Part shown: piece after piece, positions 6,962 to 16,540 of the stretch
Layout of the letters: every line of letters begins with the position of its first letter
How positions within the stretch are numbered: position 1 is the stretch's first letter
Assembly: GCA_964439215.1 (NCBI GenBank)
Contig: CAYTNY010000038.1
Span: 1-19,704, forward strand
Reading direction: 5' to 3'
From: CAYTNY01 sp964439215
Lineage (GTDB): Bacteria > Oederibacteriota > PGYV01 > CAYTNY01
Length of the DNA: 19,704 nt
The notes under the pieces: generated by a model
Seen by the model: only the letters and a program-made list of their open reading frames with translations
Databases searched by the model: none
Told to the model about the DNA's origin: nothing
Program-made: the position numbers and the translations under genes

Positions 6962-9900
6962 TCACTTCATCAAAAACATCTTGCCTATTTCCTTTACTGT
7001 TTCCTCGTCTTTGCTGATTTCCAGGCTGTAGTAATATATATCTCTTGTCATATTTTCAAAATGCTTCCTGTCAACGCTTATATATGTTTTCCCCATACCC
7101 GCAACAGGAATATCAAATGACCGAATCAGACGCATTGATTTTGTATAGACTTTTAAAACCGCGGACGTACCGCTTTTTGACACCACAAATCCTATGTTGA
7201 TATCTCCGGGCTCCGATATATTTACAGGGTTCGGATACGGCCTGACATCCTCTATGGTAAGTTCGTCTCCCTCTTCAGGTGTAGGAGTTGCAGTGATTTC
7301 AGGCGTTGCCGTGTATGTATATGTCGGTGTATCATCCGGCACTGCAGAGGTTTCTGTTGGTGTGTATGTATATGTCAGAGTATTTTCAGGGGCTGTTTCG
7401 GTTTCTGTGGGCGTATTTGTATTTACCGCCTGCGGCTCCGGGCATACATCACATCCATAAAACACAATATCATCAATCCACAGGTCATATGCTTCTGTTC
7501 CTGCGGAAGGATTAAAACCTGTCTGCCACTGAATCTCTTTTGCGTTTTCAAGCACAGTGGCAATATCTGCCGCTGTGCCCCAGTCTCCCTGAGACAGCTG
7601 AGTAAACGGCACATCTACTTCGGTCCAGCTTATTCCCGCGGTAAACTCAAACAGATAATCGTCATATTCAGTCAACGTTTCTCCGTCCGCGTCCGTATAA
7701 GGTATTTTCACAAGATAATTTTTCCCGTCGCCTTTTGTGTAAAAACGGAACCCATCACAGTGCGATATATCCGTAACTTCTCCGGTGCCGTCAGGCGGCG
7801 CTCCGGCATTCGGATTAAACTGGCTCCCTATTCCCGCGGAAGGATAACTCGGCGCCTGTATTGACTCTACCTCGCCTGTAATATTTGCCGCATACAGCGA
7901 TCCGCCGTATCCGCCGGCACTCATCGTGAATTCATCTGTTTCCCCGGGAAATACCGTTGTAGCCCCTCTGCCGTCAGCATACGTATACCAGTATCCGCCG
8001 AACAGATTCGCATTGTCGCCGTCTTCACCATCATCCAGCAAACAGGTTTCTAAAGGAAGTTCTGTTGCCGTAAATGTCGCGGTAGCATTCTGCTCAACTG
8101 TATTGGTAAATGTAGGTGTATTTGTTTCGGTATGTGTCAGAGTATTTGTATCTGTATATGTATATGTTTGCGTTGGTGTATCTGTAGGAGTATCATCGGA
8201 GATTGTTTCTGTTTCAGTCTGTGTATATGTGAATGTTTCTGTGGATGTTTCAGTAAACGTCTCAGTAAATGTCTCTGTAGGCGTGTCTGTAAACGTTTCT
8301 GTAAATGTCTCTGTAGACGTGTCTGTAAACGTCTCTGTAAATGTCTCTGTTTCCGTAAAAGTTTCCGTAGGTGTAAATGTAGGCGCCAGATTCGCTACTG
8401 TTATCTCAAATGCATTTGACACACCCGTATATCCGCCGCCCTGCACCTGCATCACAATATAATACGTTCCTTCCGGAACAGATGAAAAATCAAATCCTGA
8501 TGCGGTTGACTCCAGCGATACCGTAATTGTATCCGATCCCGCAGTATATGCGGATGTATCCGTATATTCCTGAACCTGCGCCATTTCGTCCGTATAAAGA
8601 TAAATATCCATGGAAGCAATATCATGCGATACCGTAAAATCAATATCAGCCGCCGTATCAGAGCCGACTGTAATGTCTGAAGGTGTTATGTTCGTTATAG
8701 ACACCTCAATAGTCGGTGTTTGTGTGGCGGTTGCTGTTTCTGTATCTGTCGGCGTGGATGTAGATGTTTCCGTATATGTTTCAGTAGCGGTATCTGTTGC
8801 GGTTTCGGTTTCAGTATCTGTATATGTGAAAGTTTCCGTATGCGTGGGAGTGTTTTCCATAGTTTCAGTTTCAGTCTCTGTTGCGGTTTCGGTTGATGTT
8901 TCAGTTTCTGTTTCGGTCTCTGTTTCAGTATATGTAGGAGTTTCCGCTGATGCGTCAGGTATAAGCGCCGCGTCATCAATACTGAATTCAAGCGCGCCGG
9001 TTGAATTGCTTGTCCACTGCAGTGCGGTAATCTGATCCTGCGTAAACGCGGCAGCATCCCCATATCCCTGCTGCGCTATATCGTCAAAAAGAACCGTTAC
9101 TTTTGTCCAGTCGGCCGGAGCCGTAAATGCTTTTCCGTGATAATCCCCGTCCTCTATTGAAGGCTGAGCAAAATGGAACCAGTAAGATCCTCCGTCTCCT
9201 TTAACCATGAATTCAACTCCCAGATATCCGCTCAAATCAACAGCTGTTTCTCCGCTGTTCATATTTGTGCCGAGTCCGGCATAATCATCTACTGAAGCAT
9301 TTACTTCTCCGCTGTAAAGCTCCGAACCCGGGGCTCCGCTGCCTGCTGTCGGCATAAACGGATCCGGGCTTATGGTTGATTCAGTGCCTGAATAAACATA
9401 CCAGTCCCCTCCGAGATTATTTACGGCGTCGCCGTCCTCAAAATCATCTATTAACTCAACTTCTGATGTCGGAGTAAAAGTCGGAGTTTCTGTCGGCGTA
9501 TCAGTGAACCATTCGCCCGTCGGCGTAGGCGTCTCGGTAGGCAGGGCAAGCCCTGAAACCACAAAAGAGACAACACTCTCGCCCGGAAGGCTGTAAGAAA
9601 AAGCGCCTCCGGAAACAGGAACCTGCGCCTGCTCTTCAAGATCTCTTGAAGAATCCGTAACCCACGGCGTAATATAAGACGGCATAATGCCGTTTATCTG
9701 AAAAGGCTGATTCACGGCTGAAGAATTCCGGTTTATTGCCACTATTACCAGCGAACCCGAAGCTTCATCATTATACGCGGAAACTTTCACCCCCGATGAA
9801 GGCATCTCATCCGCCTCTATCCTGTAATATCCCGGCCGTATGAACCTGCTGTAGTTACCCATAACCCAGAAACGTTTCGGTGTCCCGAGCGTCACGCTTG

Positions 9901-12900
9901 TGAGCCCTTCATTATTGTCATCCGCCGCCAGCCACCAGTAAAAGAATGCGTTGTACTCTGCTCTTGCAATACTGTCGTGTATCCAGTTTGCGGTTACAAG
10001 CCCCATACCCGCGATTGTCGGATCATACGGATCAAAATCTGAGCGTTCTGTCATCCAGTATTCTTTATTGTATGTCTGCGCAAGCTCATAAAACTGCGGA
10101 TCCCTTCCGTAAATATGAGCGCCGACCACGTCCGTATATGCCCGCGCGTCAGGATCGTTCAGCGTGGGATCAGTAACGTGAAACTGGTTGTTCATTGATT
10201 CTCCGACTATTATTTTTGTATCCAGTCCGGCGCTTTCCAGCGCGGGCCCAAGATTGTTTTTAATAAAATCCCTTAATTCTTCGCCTGTCCAGCTGCATCC
10301 ATCATAACCGACTTCATAATCCGGTTCATTTGCGGGCGCTATTGCGTATATATCAACATTCTGAATATCCCGCATATAAATAATATAATCCCTCAGATAA
10401 TCCGCATAATCCTGATAATGCTCCGGCAGCAGATAATCGCCGTTCTGGTTGTCAACCGCGCCGTTGCTCTTCCACTGCGCCGGCGGAGTCCAGACAGTTG
10501 CCATTATATAATCAACGCCCCTGTCGCGCGCGTCCTGCGCGGGCCCTGCCGTGGAACCCCATTGACTTGTATCCGGAGGAACCCTCAGCCGCAGCATTGA
10601 CAGGCCTATTCCCGAATCTATTTCATAAAAATCATCCGCAAGCAGATTCAGCTCTGTATTGTAGCCGCACCCGCAGCCTTCCCATTCTGACCAGGCAGAA
10701 CTTGCGCCAAATCCCCTTATAATCTGATGCTTCATTGTATAGTCTATTACAGCGGCATTTGGATCCTGCGTAAATGTGGCTGTAGGCGTATGCGTCGGAG
10801 TGGAAACATCTTCCTCTGTGGGTGTAAATGTATAAGTGTGGGTATGCGTGGAAGTTTCTGTTTCAGTCGGCGTATGTGTATATGTATGGGTATGCGTTGC
10901 CGTACCCGGCTCCAGACATACAAACCCGTCCAGTATATACTGCGGAATCACTGCATTTGCCGCAATACCGTAATCCGGGTCATTTACCATTGTAAGCGCA
11001 AAGGAATTGTCTCCTATAGGCACGGGCCCGCTCCCGTAATCGCAGTCCTGCTGGTCGCCGAGCGTATCAAACTCACCGGCACAGGTCATCCCCATACTTA
11101 TACAGTCTGAATTCTGCTCAAGACCCCAGGACCACGGCAGGTATCCTATCTCATTTTCCACGCATTCCTGCATTATAGTCTCCCACGGTATCTCGTCATC
11201 GCATTCAGGATTGTCCTTGCTGAACTCTCCGACAATAAGCGGAATTCCGATTGAAACAGATTCAGCTATCTCATCTATCACGGTCTGCTCACTGTAGCCG
11301 TATTTATAGGGCCACCACATATGAACCGAAAACATAAGATTCTGCAGCGGATCATGATCCCGCAGTTCTTCCCAGTTCGCCTGCAGGATATCTATATCCT
11401 GCCCCCAGCTTGTACCGTCAATTATCAGAGGAACAAGGATGCCCGCGCTTCTCATCTGCGTTATTGCGGATTTATAAGCATTGACAAAATCAGTATCTGT
11501 AACACTGCCGCCGCCTGCTTCATTTGCTATATTTACAAGCAGATATTCTTCATGTTTTTGAATAACCGAAACAATCTCAGGCTTTGTCCACCAATTTACA
11601 ACTTCATCAAGAAGCGTGAGATCTCCCGTAGCGTAATGGTTTTCTATCATTGGTATCATATTATTGTCTATGCAGCTTTGTATTACCGCATCCAGATCAG
11701 CAGGCTGCGCGTTTGTATAGCTGCCGGAATCATCATCCATTGTCCATACTATTCTTACAATATTGGCTCCCGACTGCGCGATCTCATTCATATAATAACT
11801 TCCGTCCCTGTCTTCCCAGTGCCATACTGACATGGCATTTACACCATATGGAACAACTTTTTCACCGCAAGGCGAATAAAGATGCCTGCCGTCCACATAA
11901 AAACCGGGTATCTGCGAAATTTCGGCAGTCGCTGTTTCAGTCGGTGTATAAGTTGCTGTTTCCAAAAGATCTTCTGTCGGAGTTTCAGTAGGCTCATCAG
12001 CAAGTTCTCCGTATTGTATGCCTCTTCCTTCGGCAGACACATAAACCCTGCCGTAAACGCGCGGGTCTCCTATTATACTGTGAACATAACCGTACTGGTT
12101 TGCATCCGTATTTATCCTGGTCCAGGTTGCGCCTTCATCATCAGAGCGGAAAAATCCCAGCTGCCCGTCCACTGTGCCGAAAAGATATACCGCAGGATAC
12201 GTCTGTCCCGATGAGGCCATGCCGAATCCTATTCTATAAGCCTCATCAACGGATGCTGCCTGCGCCGCGGTCTGCCCCGAATCCATGGAACGGTAAAGCC
12301 CGCCCGCTCCTGTGGTAATCCATATATCGCCTTCCTGCCCAAAAGGCGCGGCTGCCATGCCATCCGCAGGAGCCCAGTCCGGCACTGTCGGAAGGCCGGA
12401 AGCGCCCTGTGTAAATGACGCGCCGCTGTCCGTTGAATACCATAAATTTCCGCTGACCCCGTCATAAACGTAAAACTTATTTGAATTTACTCTGTCAGAT
12501 ATGGGAACCGCGGCAGGAACGCCGCCTGATGAAGCACTCCAGGATCCGCCGTTGTCTGTTGAATAAGATACTGCCGCGTCTTCAGGCGTCCATACTATTG
12601 TGCTTCCGTCCGGAGATACTGCTATTGCCTTTGAACCGCCGTATGTTGTTTCCGCGGGATAGGACGCAAAATTGGTCCAGTTATATCCGCCGTCCGTTGA
12701 ATACGCTCCATAAGGAGATGAATTAAATGCTTTTACCATTGTAAGAGGATTGTCCTGCGCGAAATCTATTGATAATGTAGTACCCACCTGCGGCGAGTGC
12801 CTGCCCTGCGGAGGCGACACATCAAGATTGTCGTGAACAAAACCGTCAATGTCCCCCATCGCGGACACGAGAGGCGCGCCGGACGGCGGGCTTATAATAT

Positions 12901-14119
12901 CCATTGCAACTGTTTCTTCAAGCGTATCGTTTTCAAAATACCATTCTACATTTGATACTTCCTGAATATTCTTTGTCTGCCACAGCCCGTATCCTGTATT
13001 AAACCATACTTCGTTTGAATCAAACGGATTTATGCTGACATCCGTAACCCAGTGCGGGCTGCTTTGATCCGAATAAGGAGCCTTTGAATTATCCCAGGAC
13101 GCGTTTGTATTTACATCGGTCCAGGACGAGCCGCCGTTTGTCGTGTAATATATGGAGTCCATAGGCGACCAGCGGAACAATGTGCTTACAGCGATATTAT
13201 CCGGATTCTGCGGGTCAACATCTATTCCTGAATATCCGTATGAATCATCCGGAGTGATATTTGTCCAGGTGTCATTTGTTGTATCCAGAACATAAACCCC
13301 GCCTGTTGCCGAAGAATTATTCGGGCCGTTGTTGCTTGCATAGGTAAGATAAAGATTTGTGCCGTTTAGCACCCCTCTGAAAGCCTGAAGCGATCCGGGC
13401 TGGCCCGGCACAAGGGACCACGTGCTTCCTCCGTCTGTGCTTCTGTAAAGACCGGAGCCGTTTGTTCCCGCGCCGACATAAATTGTCTGGGTAGCGCTTC
13501 CGGCAGAACCGCCTGCAGGGTCAAATATTATAAAATTTACAACATCCTGCGGAAAGGATTCAACCTGCGTAAATGATTCACCGTAATCCGCGGACATCCA
13601 CAGCCCGCTCGGATAATCCCCGGAACTTCCCGCAAACAGTATTGAACCCAGGTTCGGGTCAACCGCAAGACGTTCGCCCGCTCCCCTGCCCACTTCATTG
13701 CCGCCTACCTTGAAATTAACAGGGTTTATTGTCCAGGTATTTCCCCTGTCAGTTGACGCGAGCACCGCACCGCTGCCTGCCCAGTCCTGCGTGTATTTTC
13801 CTGTTAAAAGATATACTCTGTCAGTATCGCTTGGGTCAAGCGCAAGTGCTAGTATGCCCATATAATCAGCATTATTCCTTGTAAGTGAATCAGTTATGGG
13901 TATCCATTTTTCAGCTGCTGTATCCCTGCGGTATGCTCCGCCCATATCGGTTCTGGCGTAGTAAAGGCCTTCTTCCGCGGGATGATATATAACTCCGGTA
14001 ACAAATCCGCCGCCGCCGACATTTACATTGCGCCATTCATACGCTTCCGCGCCAAACAGGTGAGTTGACACGAGTAAATTAAAAATGAAAAAGATCATTG
14101 TTTTTTTAAAAACAGACAT
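6962..14119 (-). CDS. Multi-domain secreted hemicellulase: GH74 - GH5 - GH30 - CBM11-like x2 - sorting domain
   Basis: This 2385-residue protein starts at ATG 14119 behind AGGAGGT. It has a signal peptide (1-23). GH74 xyloglucanase spans 25-706 (GGGGFVTG, YARTDMGGAYR with likely catalytic D58, GDIDGF near 422, about nine Asp-box repeats). GH5 spans 736-1068 and is most like mannanases (acid/base E867 in NIANE, nucleophile E965 in VGEF). GH30 spans 1121-1526 and is xylanase-like (E1265 in APANEPDY, E1358 in YWMTER). Then come a CBM11-like domain (1554-1722), an Ig-like domain (1804-1911), a second CBM11-like domain (2023-2224) and a C-terminal domain (2286-2385) with YPNPV, like type IX or related secretion sorting domains. 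Thr-rich linkers join most of them. All catalytic residues look present. The predicted targets are xyloglucan, mannan and xylan outside the cell. Substrates are inferred from family. Confidence 0.92.
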   Translation of the reverse strand: MSVFKKTMIFFIFNLLVSTHLFGAEAYEWRNVNVGGGGFVTGVIYHPAEEGLYYARTDMGGAYRRDTAAEKWIPITDSLTRNNADYMGILALALDPSDTDRVYLLTGKYTQDWAGSGAVLASTDRGNTWTINPVNFKVGGNEVGRGAGERLAVDPNLGSILFAGSSGDYPSGLWMSADYGESFTQVESFPQDVVNFIIFDPAGGSAGSATQTIYVGAGTNGSGLYRSTDGGSTWSLVPGQPGSLQAFRGVLNGTNLYLTYASNNGPNNSSATGGVYVLDTTNDTWTNITPDDSYGYSGIDVDPQNPDNIAVSTLFRWSPMDSIYYTTNGGSSWTDVNTNASWDNSKAPYSDQSSPHWVTDVSINPFDSNEVWFNTGYGLWQTKNIQEVSNVEWYFENDTLEETVAMDIISPPSGAPLVSAMGDIDGFVHDNLDVSPPQGRHSPQVGTTLSIDFAQDNPLTMVKAFNSSPYGAYSTDGGYNWTNFASYPAETTYGGSKAIAVSPDGSTIVWTPEDAAVSYSTDNGGSWSASSGGVPAAVPISDRVNSNKFYVYDGVSGNLWYSTDSGASFTQGASGLPTVPDWAPADGMAAAPFGQEGDIWITTGAGGLYRSMDSGQTAAQAASVDEAYRIGFGMASSGQTYPAVYLFGTVDGQLGFFRSDDEGATWTRINTDANQYGYVHSIIGDPRVYGRVYVSAEGRGIQYGELADEPTETPTEDLLETATYTPTETATAEISQIPGFYVDGRHLYSPCGEKVVPYGVNAMSVWHWEDRDGSYYMNEIAQSGANIVRIVWTMDDDSGSYTNAQPADLDAVIQSCIDNNMIPMIENHYATGDLTLLDEVVNWWTKPEIVSVIQKHEEYLLVNIANEAGGGSVTDTDFVNAYKSAITQMRSAGILVPLIIDGTSWGQDIDILQANWEELRDHDPLQNLMFSVHMWWPYKYGYSEQTVIDEIAESVSIGIPLIVGEFSKDNPECDDEIPWETIMQECVENEIGYLPWSWGLEQNSDCISMGMTCAGEFDTLGDQQDCDYGSGPVPIGDNSFALTMVNDPDYGIAANAVIPQYILDGFVCLEPGTATHTHTYTHTPTETETSTHTHTYTFTPTEEDVSTPTHTPTATFTQDPNAAVIDYTMKHQIIRGFGASSAWSEWEGCGCGYNTELNLLADDFYEIDSGIGLSMLRLRVPPDTSQWGSTAGPAQDARDRGVDYIMATVWTPPAQWKSNGAVDNQNGDYLLPEHYQDYADYLRDYIIYMRDIQNVDIYAIAPANEPDYEVGYDGCSWTGEELRDFIKNNLGPALESAGLDTKIIVGESMNNQFHVTDPTLNDPDARAYTDVVGAHIYGRDPQFYELAQTYNKEYWMTERSDFDPYDPTIAGMGLVTANWIHDSIARAEYNAFFYWWLAADDNNEGLTSVTLGTPKRFWVMGNYSRFIRPGYYRIEADEMPSSGVKVSAYNDEASGSLVIVAINRNSSAVNQPFQINGIMPSYITPWVTDSSRDLEEQAQVPVSGGAFSYSLPGESVVSFVVSGLALPTETPTPTGEWFTDTPTETPTFTPTSEVELIDDFEDGDAVNNLGGDWYVYSGTESTISPDPFMPTAGSGAPGSELYSGEVNASVDDYAGLGTNMNSGETAVDLSGYLGVEFMVKGDGGSYWFHFAQPSIEDGDYHGKAFTAPADWTKVTVLFDDIAQQGYGDAAAFTQDQITALQWTSNSTGALEFSIDDAALIPDASAETPTYTETETETETETSTETATETETETMENTPTHTETFTYTDTETETATDTATETYTETSTSTPTDTETATATQTPTIEVSITNITPSDITVGSDTAADIDFTVSHDIASMDIYLYTDEMAQVQEYTDTSAYTAGSDTITVSLESTASGFDFSSVPEGTYYIVMQVQGGGYTGVSNAFEITVANLAPTFTPTETFTETETFTETFTDTSTETFTETFTDTPTETFTETFTETSTETFTYTQTETETISDDTPTDTPTQTYTYTDTNTLTHTETNTPTFTNTVEQNATATFTATELPLETCLLDDGEDGDNANLFGGYWYTYADGRGATTVFPGETDEFTMSAGGYGGSLYAANITGEVESIQAPSYPSAGIGSQFNPNAGAPPDGTGEVTDISHCDGFRFYTKGDGKNYLVKIPYTDADGETLTEYDDYLFEFTAGISWTEVDVPFTQLSQGDWGTAADIATVLENAKEIQWQTGFNPSAGTEAYDLWIDDIVFYGCDVCPEPQAVNTNTPTETETAPENTLTYTYTPTETSAVPDDTPTYTYTATPEITATPTPEEGDELTIEDVRPYPNPVNISEPGDINIGFVVSKSGTSAVLKVYTKSMRLIRSFDIPVAGMGKTYISVDRKHFENMTRDIYYYSLEISKDEETVKEIGKMFLMK
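8253..8360 (-). repeat. 36-bp tandem repeat in a Thr-rich linker
   Basis: Three 36-bp units start at 8253, 8289 and 8325 and encode variants of TETFTDTPTETF. They form part of the linker after the Ig-like domain of the large hydrolase and suggest expansion by slippage or recombination. Confidence 0.75.
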
Positions 14120-14194
14120 AATACCTCCTGTAAATTTAACCCGGATTGACTGATTGAAGCCAGGGGCTAAAACGCTCCCTCACCTGTTATGATT

Positions 14195-15850
14195 TTATCT
14201 GATTTTTATAAATTTTTCTGTTTTGCTCTTTACAGACGTTCCTTTTTCATCCCGCAGTATCATTATATAATAATATGTTCCGTTTGCAAGGTCAAATATG
14301 GATTTTTCTTCCATTTTGTATATATTTATGCCTTTTTTCAGATCCTAGCTAATACCAAATTCCCTTATTCTTCTTAATGCCGCCGTAAAAACAGCAATTT
14401 TCCCGCCTGAAGGCATAAAACGGGTTTCAAACCTTATATTCAACGGCTGATTCCCGGACACAGGATTTGGATAAACAATTATATTTTCCACAATATACTC
14501 ATCTTCATATTCCGGAGTTTCAGTAAAAACAGGCGCTGCTGTTTCTGTTGGCGTATGCGTTTCTTCAGCAGTAAAAGTACTTGTATGCGTTGGGGTATAT
14601 GTATGAGTGGGTGTATGGGTAAATGTATCTGTATTTGTGTGAGTCGCTGTCGAGGTATGAGTGAAAGTATGGGTATAAGTCTGCGTATAAGTCTGCGTAT
14701 AAGTCTGCGTATATGTCGGAGTGTCGTCAGGTATTGTTTCTGTTTCTGTCGGAGTATGGGTGAATGTCGGAGTGTCGTCAGGAATTGTTTCTGTATCTGT
14801 CGGAGTGTGAGTGAATGTTGGAGTGTCGTCAGGTATTGTTTCTGTCTCTGTCAGCGTATGGGTGAATGTCGGAGTATTTGTAAAAGTATTTATCTCCGTC
14901 AAAGTTTCTGTATAAGAAGGAGTGTACGTAAATGTTTCCGTGGGAGTATGCGTCGGAGTTTCCGAAAACGTGAATGTATATGTGGGAGTGGGTGTAAGTT
15001 CAGGCTCTGCTGCCGGGCAGAAAACAAAATCATCGCGGGGCTCGGAGTAAGATGTCACGAAATCCTCCAGTTCATTAACAGGAACCGTTGCCAGGGCATA
15101 AGGAGGCGTAAAAGCCGTGCCGCTGCCTGATGTGTTTCCGCTTACATTGATATAAGAGTTGTCCCTCATTGTAACTGCCGTAAAATCCATATTAAAAAGA
15201 TCCACGGGATCTTTTACATTTTTAAATACATTATATTCTATCAAAAGATCCGCTTCCAGCCCCGCGCGGGCGCAGTTGTTGTTTCCTTCGCTTGTAAAAA
15301 GGTTGTTTGACAAATGAACCCTGCCGAACCTTACCCGCGGCATCCTTTCGCGTACATCCTGCCCCCACCAGTTGTGCATAAACGTTGTTCTGAGTTTTCC
15401 CCTGTCCGAAGTTTTGGAATCCGAGTTTCCTATAAGACTGCTGAACTTATGCTCAACAGAAGCCGCTGTATAATAAAACCTGCACCAGGTAACTGTAATG
15501 TAATCCGAACCATTGACTATATCAAGATTTCCGTCCTGCCCGTCATATATATCAAGATGGTCAAGCCATACATTTGTGGCGCCGGTAATGATTATGCAGT
15601 CAACCCCGTTAACATCAACCGCTCCCGGGCCCTGTATCGTCATATTTCTTATAATAACATTTGAAACTCCGCTTATACTGAAGCGGCCCGTAAGTTTTGC
15701 GCCCGGCAGCCCTATGATTGTCTTGTCAGAACTTACATCCACTCTGTCGTCAACACTGCTGCCAAGCTGCCCGTCCACAAAAATAACTTTGGCTCCGGAT
15801 GATGACGCCTCGGACTGAAGCTGCGCCAGGGTTGTATGTATAGGAAACAC
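14195..15850 (-). pseudogene. PL1 pectate lyase with C-terminal sorting domain, interrupted by an in-frame TAG
   Basis: PL1 pectate lyases cleave polygalacturonate by beta-elimination outside the cell. Counting from GTG 15850, the PL1 domain is at about residues 6-270. It has the calcium-site segment DGQDGNLDIVNG (103-114), VEHK (K135) and RMPRVRFG...H...NN (169-182) with the likely catalytic R169. A Thr-rich linker (285-445) leads to a sorting domain with VYPNPV at 459. The frame hits TAG at 14347-14345 (codon 502). It then continues in the same frame for 49 codons that complete the sorting domain (DLANGTYYYIMILRDEKG, EKFIKIR) to TAA at 14195. The GTG lacks a ribosome site, and the signal peptide lies in another frame upstream, so this is probably not a working gene as read. 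Confidence 0.8.
14714..14866 (-). repeat. 51-bp tandem repeat in the pectate lyase linker
   Basis: Three units of 51 bp, with GTGTCGTCAG at 14721, 14772 and 14823, encode ETIPDDTPTFTHTPT-like blocks. Next to them are three to four 12-bp units (AAGTCTGCGTAT, about 14665-14712) encoding TYTQ. These are protein-coding minisatellites, not CRISPR repeats. Confidence 0.85.
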
Positions 15851-16271
15851 CGTCAGGCGTTGTCCCGCCCGCAGGCCTGTTTAGCTGTATTGATTTATAC
15901 TGCTGCTGCCACACCTGCGCGGCCCCTGAATCGCCCTGCTCAACTCCCCCTATAACCGGCCTTACGGTATATGAACCGTCTGACGAAGTATTGTGTATAT
16001 AATTGGTGGATTGGGTCACAGGCTCCGCGTTTATTTTCACCCCATCGCGGTAAATATTAAACCCAATATCAGAAGGATCGGTTCCGAGCATACGCCAGCC
16101 GATATATACAGAATCACTCCCTGTTCTTGCTGCCACAACCCCTCTCCCCAGGTTTTCCATAACCCTTGCGGCATTAATGGTTTCAAAACCAATACCCGCT
16201 GCAATAATAACCATTGCCGCTGCCCGCAGAAAATTTTTCAATACATACCTCATTAAACGTGTAATTTTCAC
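15813..16271 (-). pseudogene. N-terminal part of a PL11 rhamnogalacturonan lyase, fused out of frame to PL1
   Basis: From GTG 16271 (or ATG 16253) the frame encodes a signal peptide ending near INAA. A domain typical of the start of PL11 rhamnogalacturonan lyases follows: RVMENLGRGVVAARTGSDSV, GWRMLGTDPSDIGFNIYRDG, TVRPVIGGVEQ, VWQQQY and GGTTPDGVSYTYNPGAASV. In PL11 this is followed by the SVGDLDGDGEYEI-type propeller. Here it leads instead into PL1 sequence in a different frame. Native coding ends near residue 153 (15813); the nominal stop at 15750 is a chance continuation. GAGGG lies about 14 bases before the GTG. The locus is a chimera by deletion or recombination, or a misassembly. Confidence 0.7.
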
Positions 16272-16488
16272 TGTAAAACACTACCCTCTTTCATTAAAGT
16301 GTACCCTCCCCACCGGGCAAAGTCAAATTAAAAGAACAAAAAAGGGATAAGGGAATGGGGTTGGGGAATAGTGGAAAAATTGAAAACCAAGTTTAGAGTT
16401 CCAAATTTCAAGTTCCCCTAACGTGACGGTTTTCGAAAAAATCATATTATGAAACAAATTGTTGAACAGTTAAAAGAATGGCTTCATA
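16272..16488. repeat. Gene-free stretch with a dispersed repeat copy (16334-16415)
   Basis: The segment 16334-16415 matches the second half of the tandem unit at 3724-4334 (GGGATAAGGGAAT, GGGGAATAGTGGAAA, GAAAACCAAGTTTAGAGTTCC). The rest shows no gene. ATTATGAAAC at about 16446 and GCTTCATAAT at 16481-16490 form an additional imperfect inverted pair beside the dif-like site. Confidence 0.65.
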
Positions 16489-16516
16489 ATTTCGCATAAT
16501 ATACATTATGCGAAAT
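16489..16516 (-). other. dif-like XerCD recombination site
   Basis: This 28-bp sequence reads on the minus strand as an 11-base arm ATTTCGCATAA, a 6-base centre TGTATA and an 11-base arm TTATGCGAAAT. From memory, the Escherichia coli dif site shares the 18 contiguous bases CGCATAATGTATATTATG plus the terminal AAAT. The arms are perfect inverted repeats (13 bp including one flanking base each side). It lies 24 bases past the antitoxin stop, at the border between the hydrolase block and the mobile block. It could be the chromosomal dif, a plasmid-type pdif, or the attachment site of an element that uses host Xer recombinases. Confidence 0.6.
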
Positions 16517-16540
16517 TTATTACATGATTGTGATAAAACA

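Noticed and set aside
7926..8462. Long plus-strand reading frames with Val/Ser or Cys repeats (also 8610-9035 and 14555-15130)
   Set aside because: They are antisense shadows of the Thr-rich linkers of the minus-strand hydrolase and pectate lyase; their low complexity mirrors the linker repeats and they lack ribosome sites.
14345..14347. Genome-wide reassignment of TAG
   Set aside because: TAG ends higA and the first membrane protein at sensible places, so a local mutation or readthrough is more likely.
14665..14866. Regular 51-bp and 12-bp repeats as a CRISPR array
   Set aside because: The units are contiguous without unique spacers, stay in the coding frame and encode the linker; no cas gene is near.
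16488..16517. The palindrome as a terminator of higA
   Set aside because: The sequence following on the minus strand is not T-rich, and the stem is AT-rich with a dif-like centre; a recombination site explains it better.
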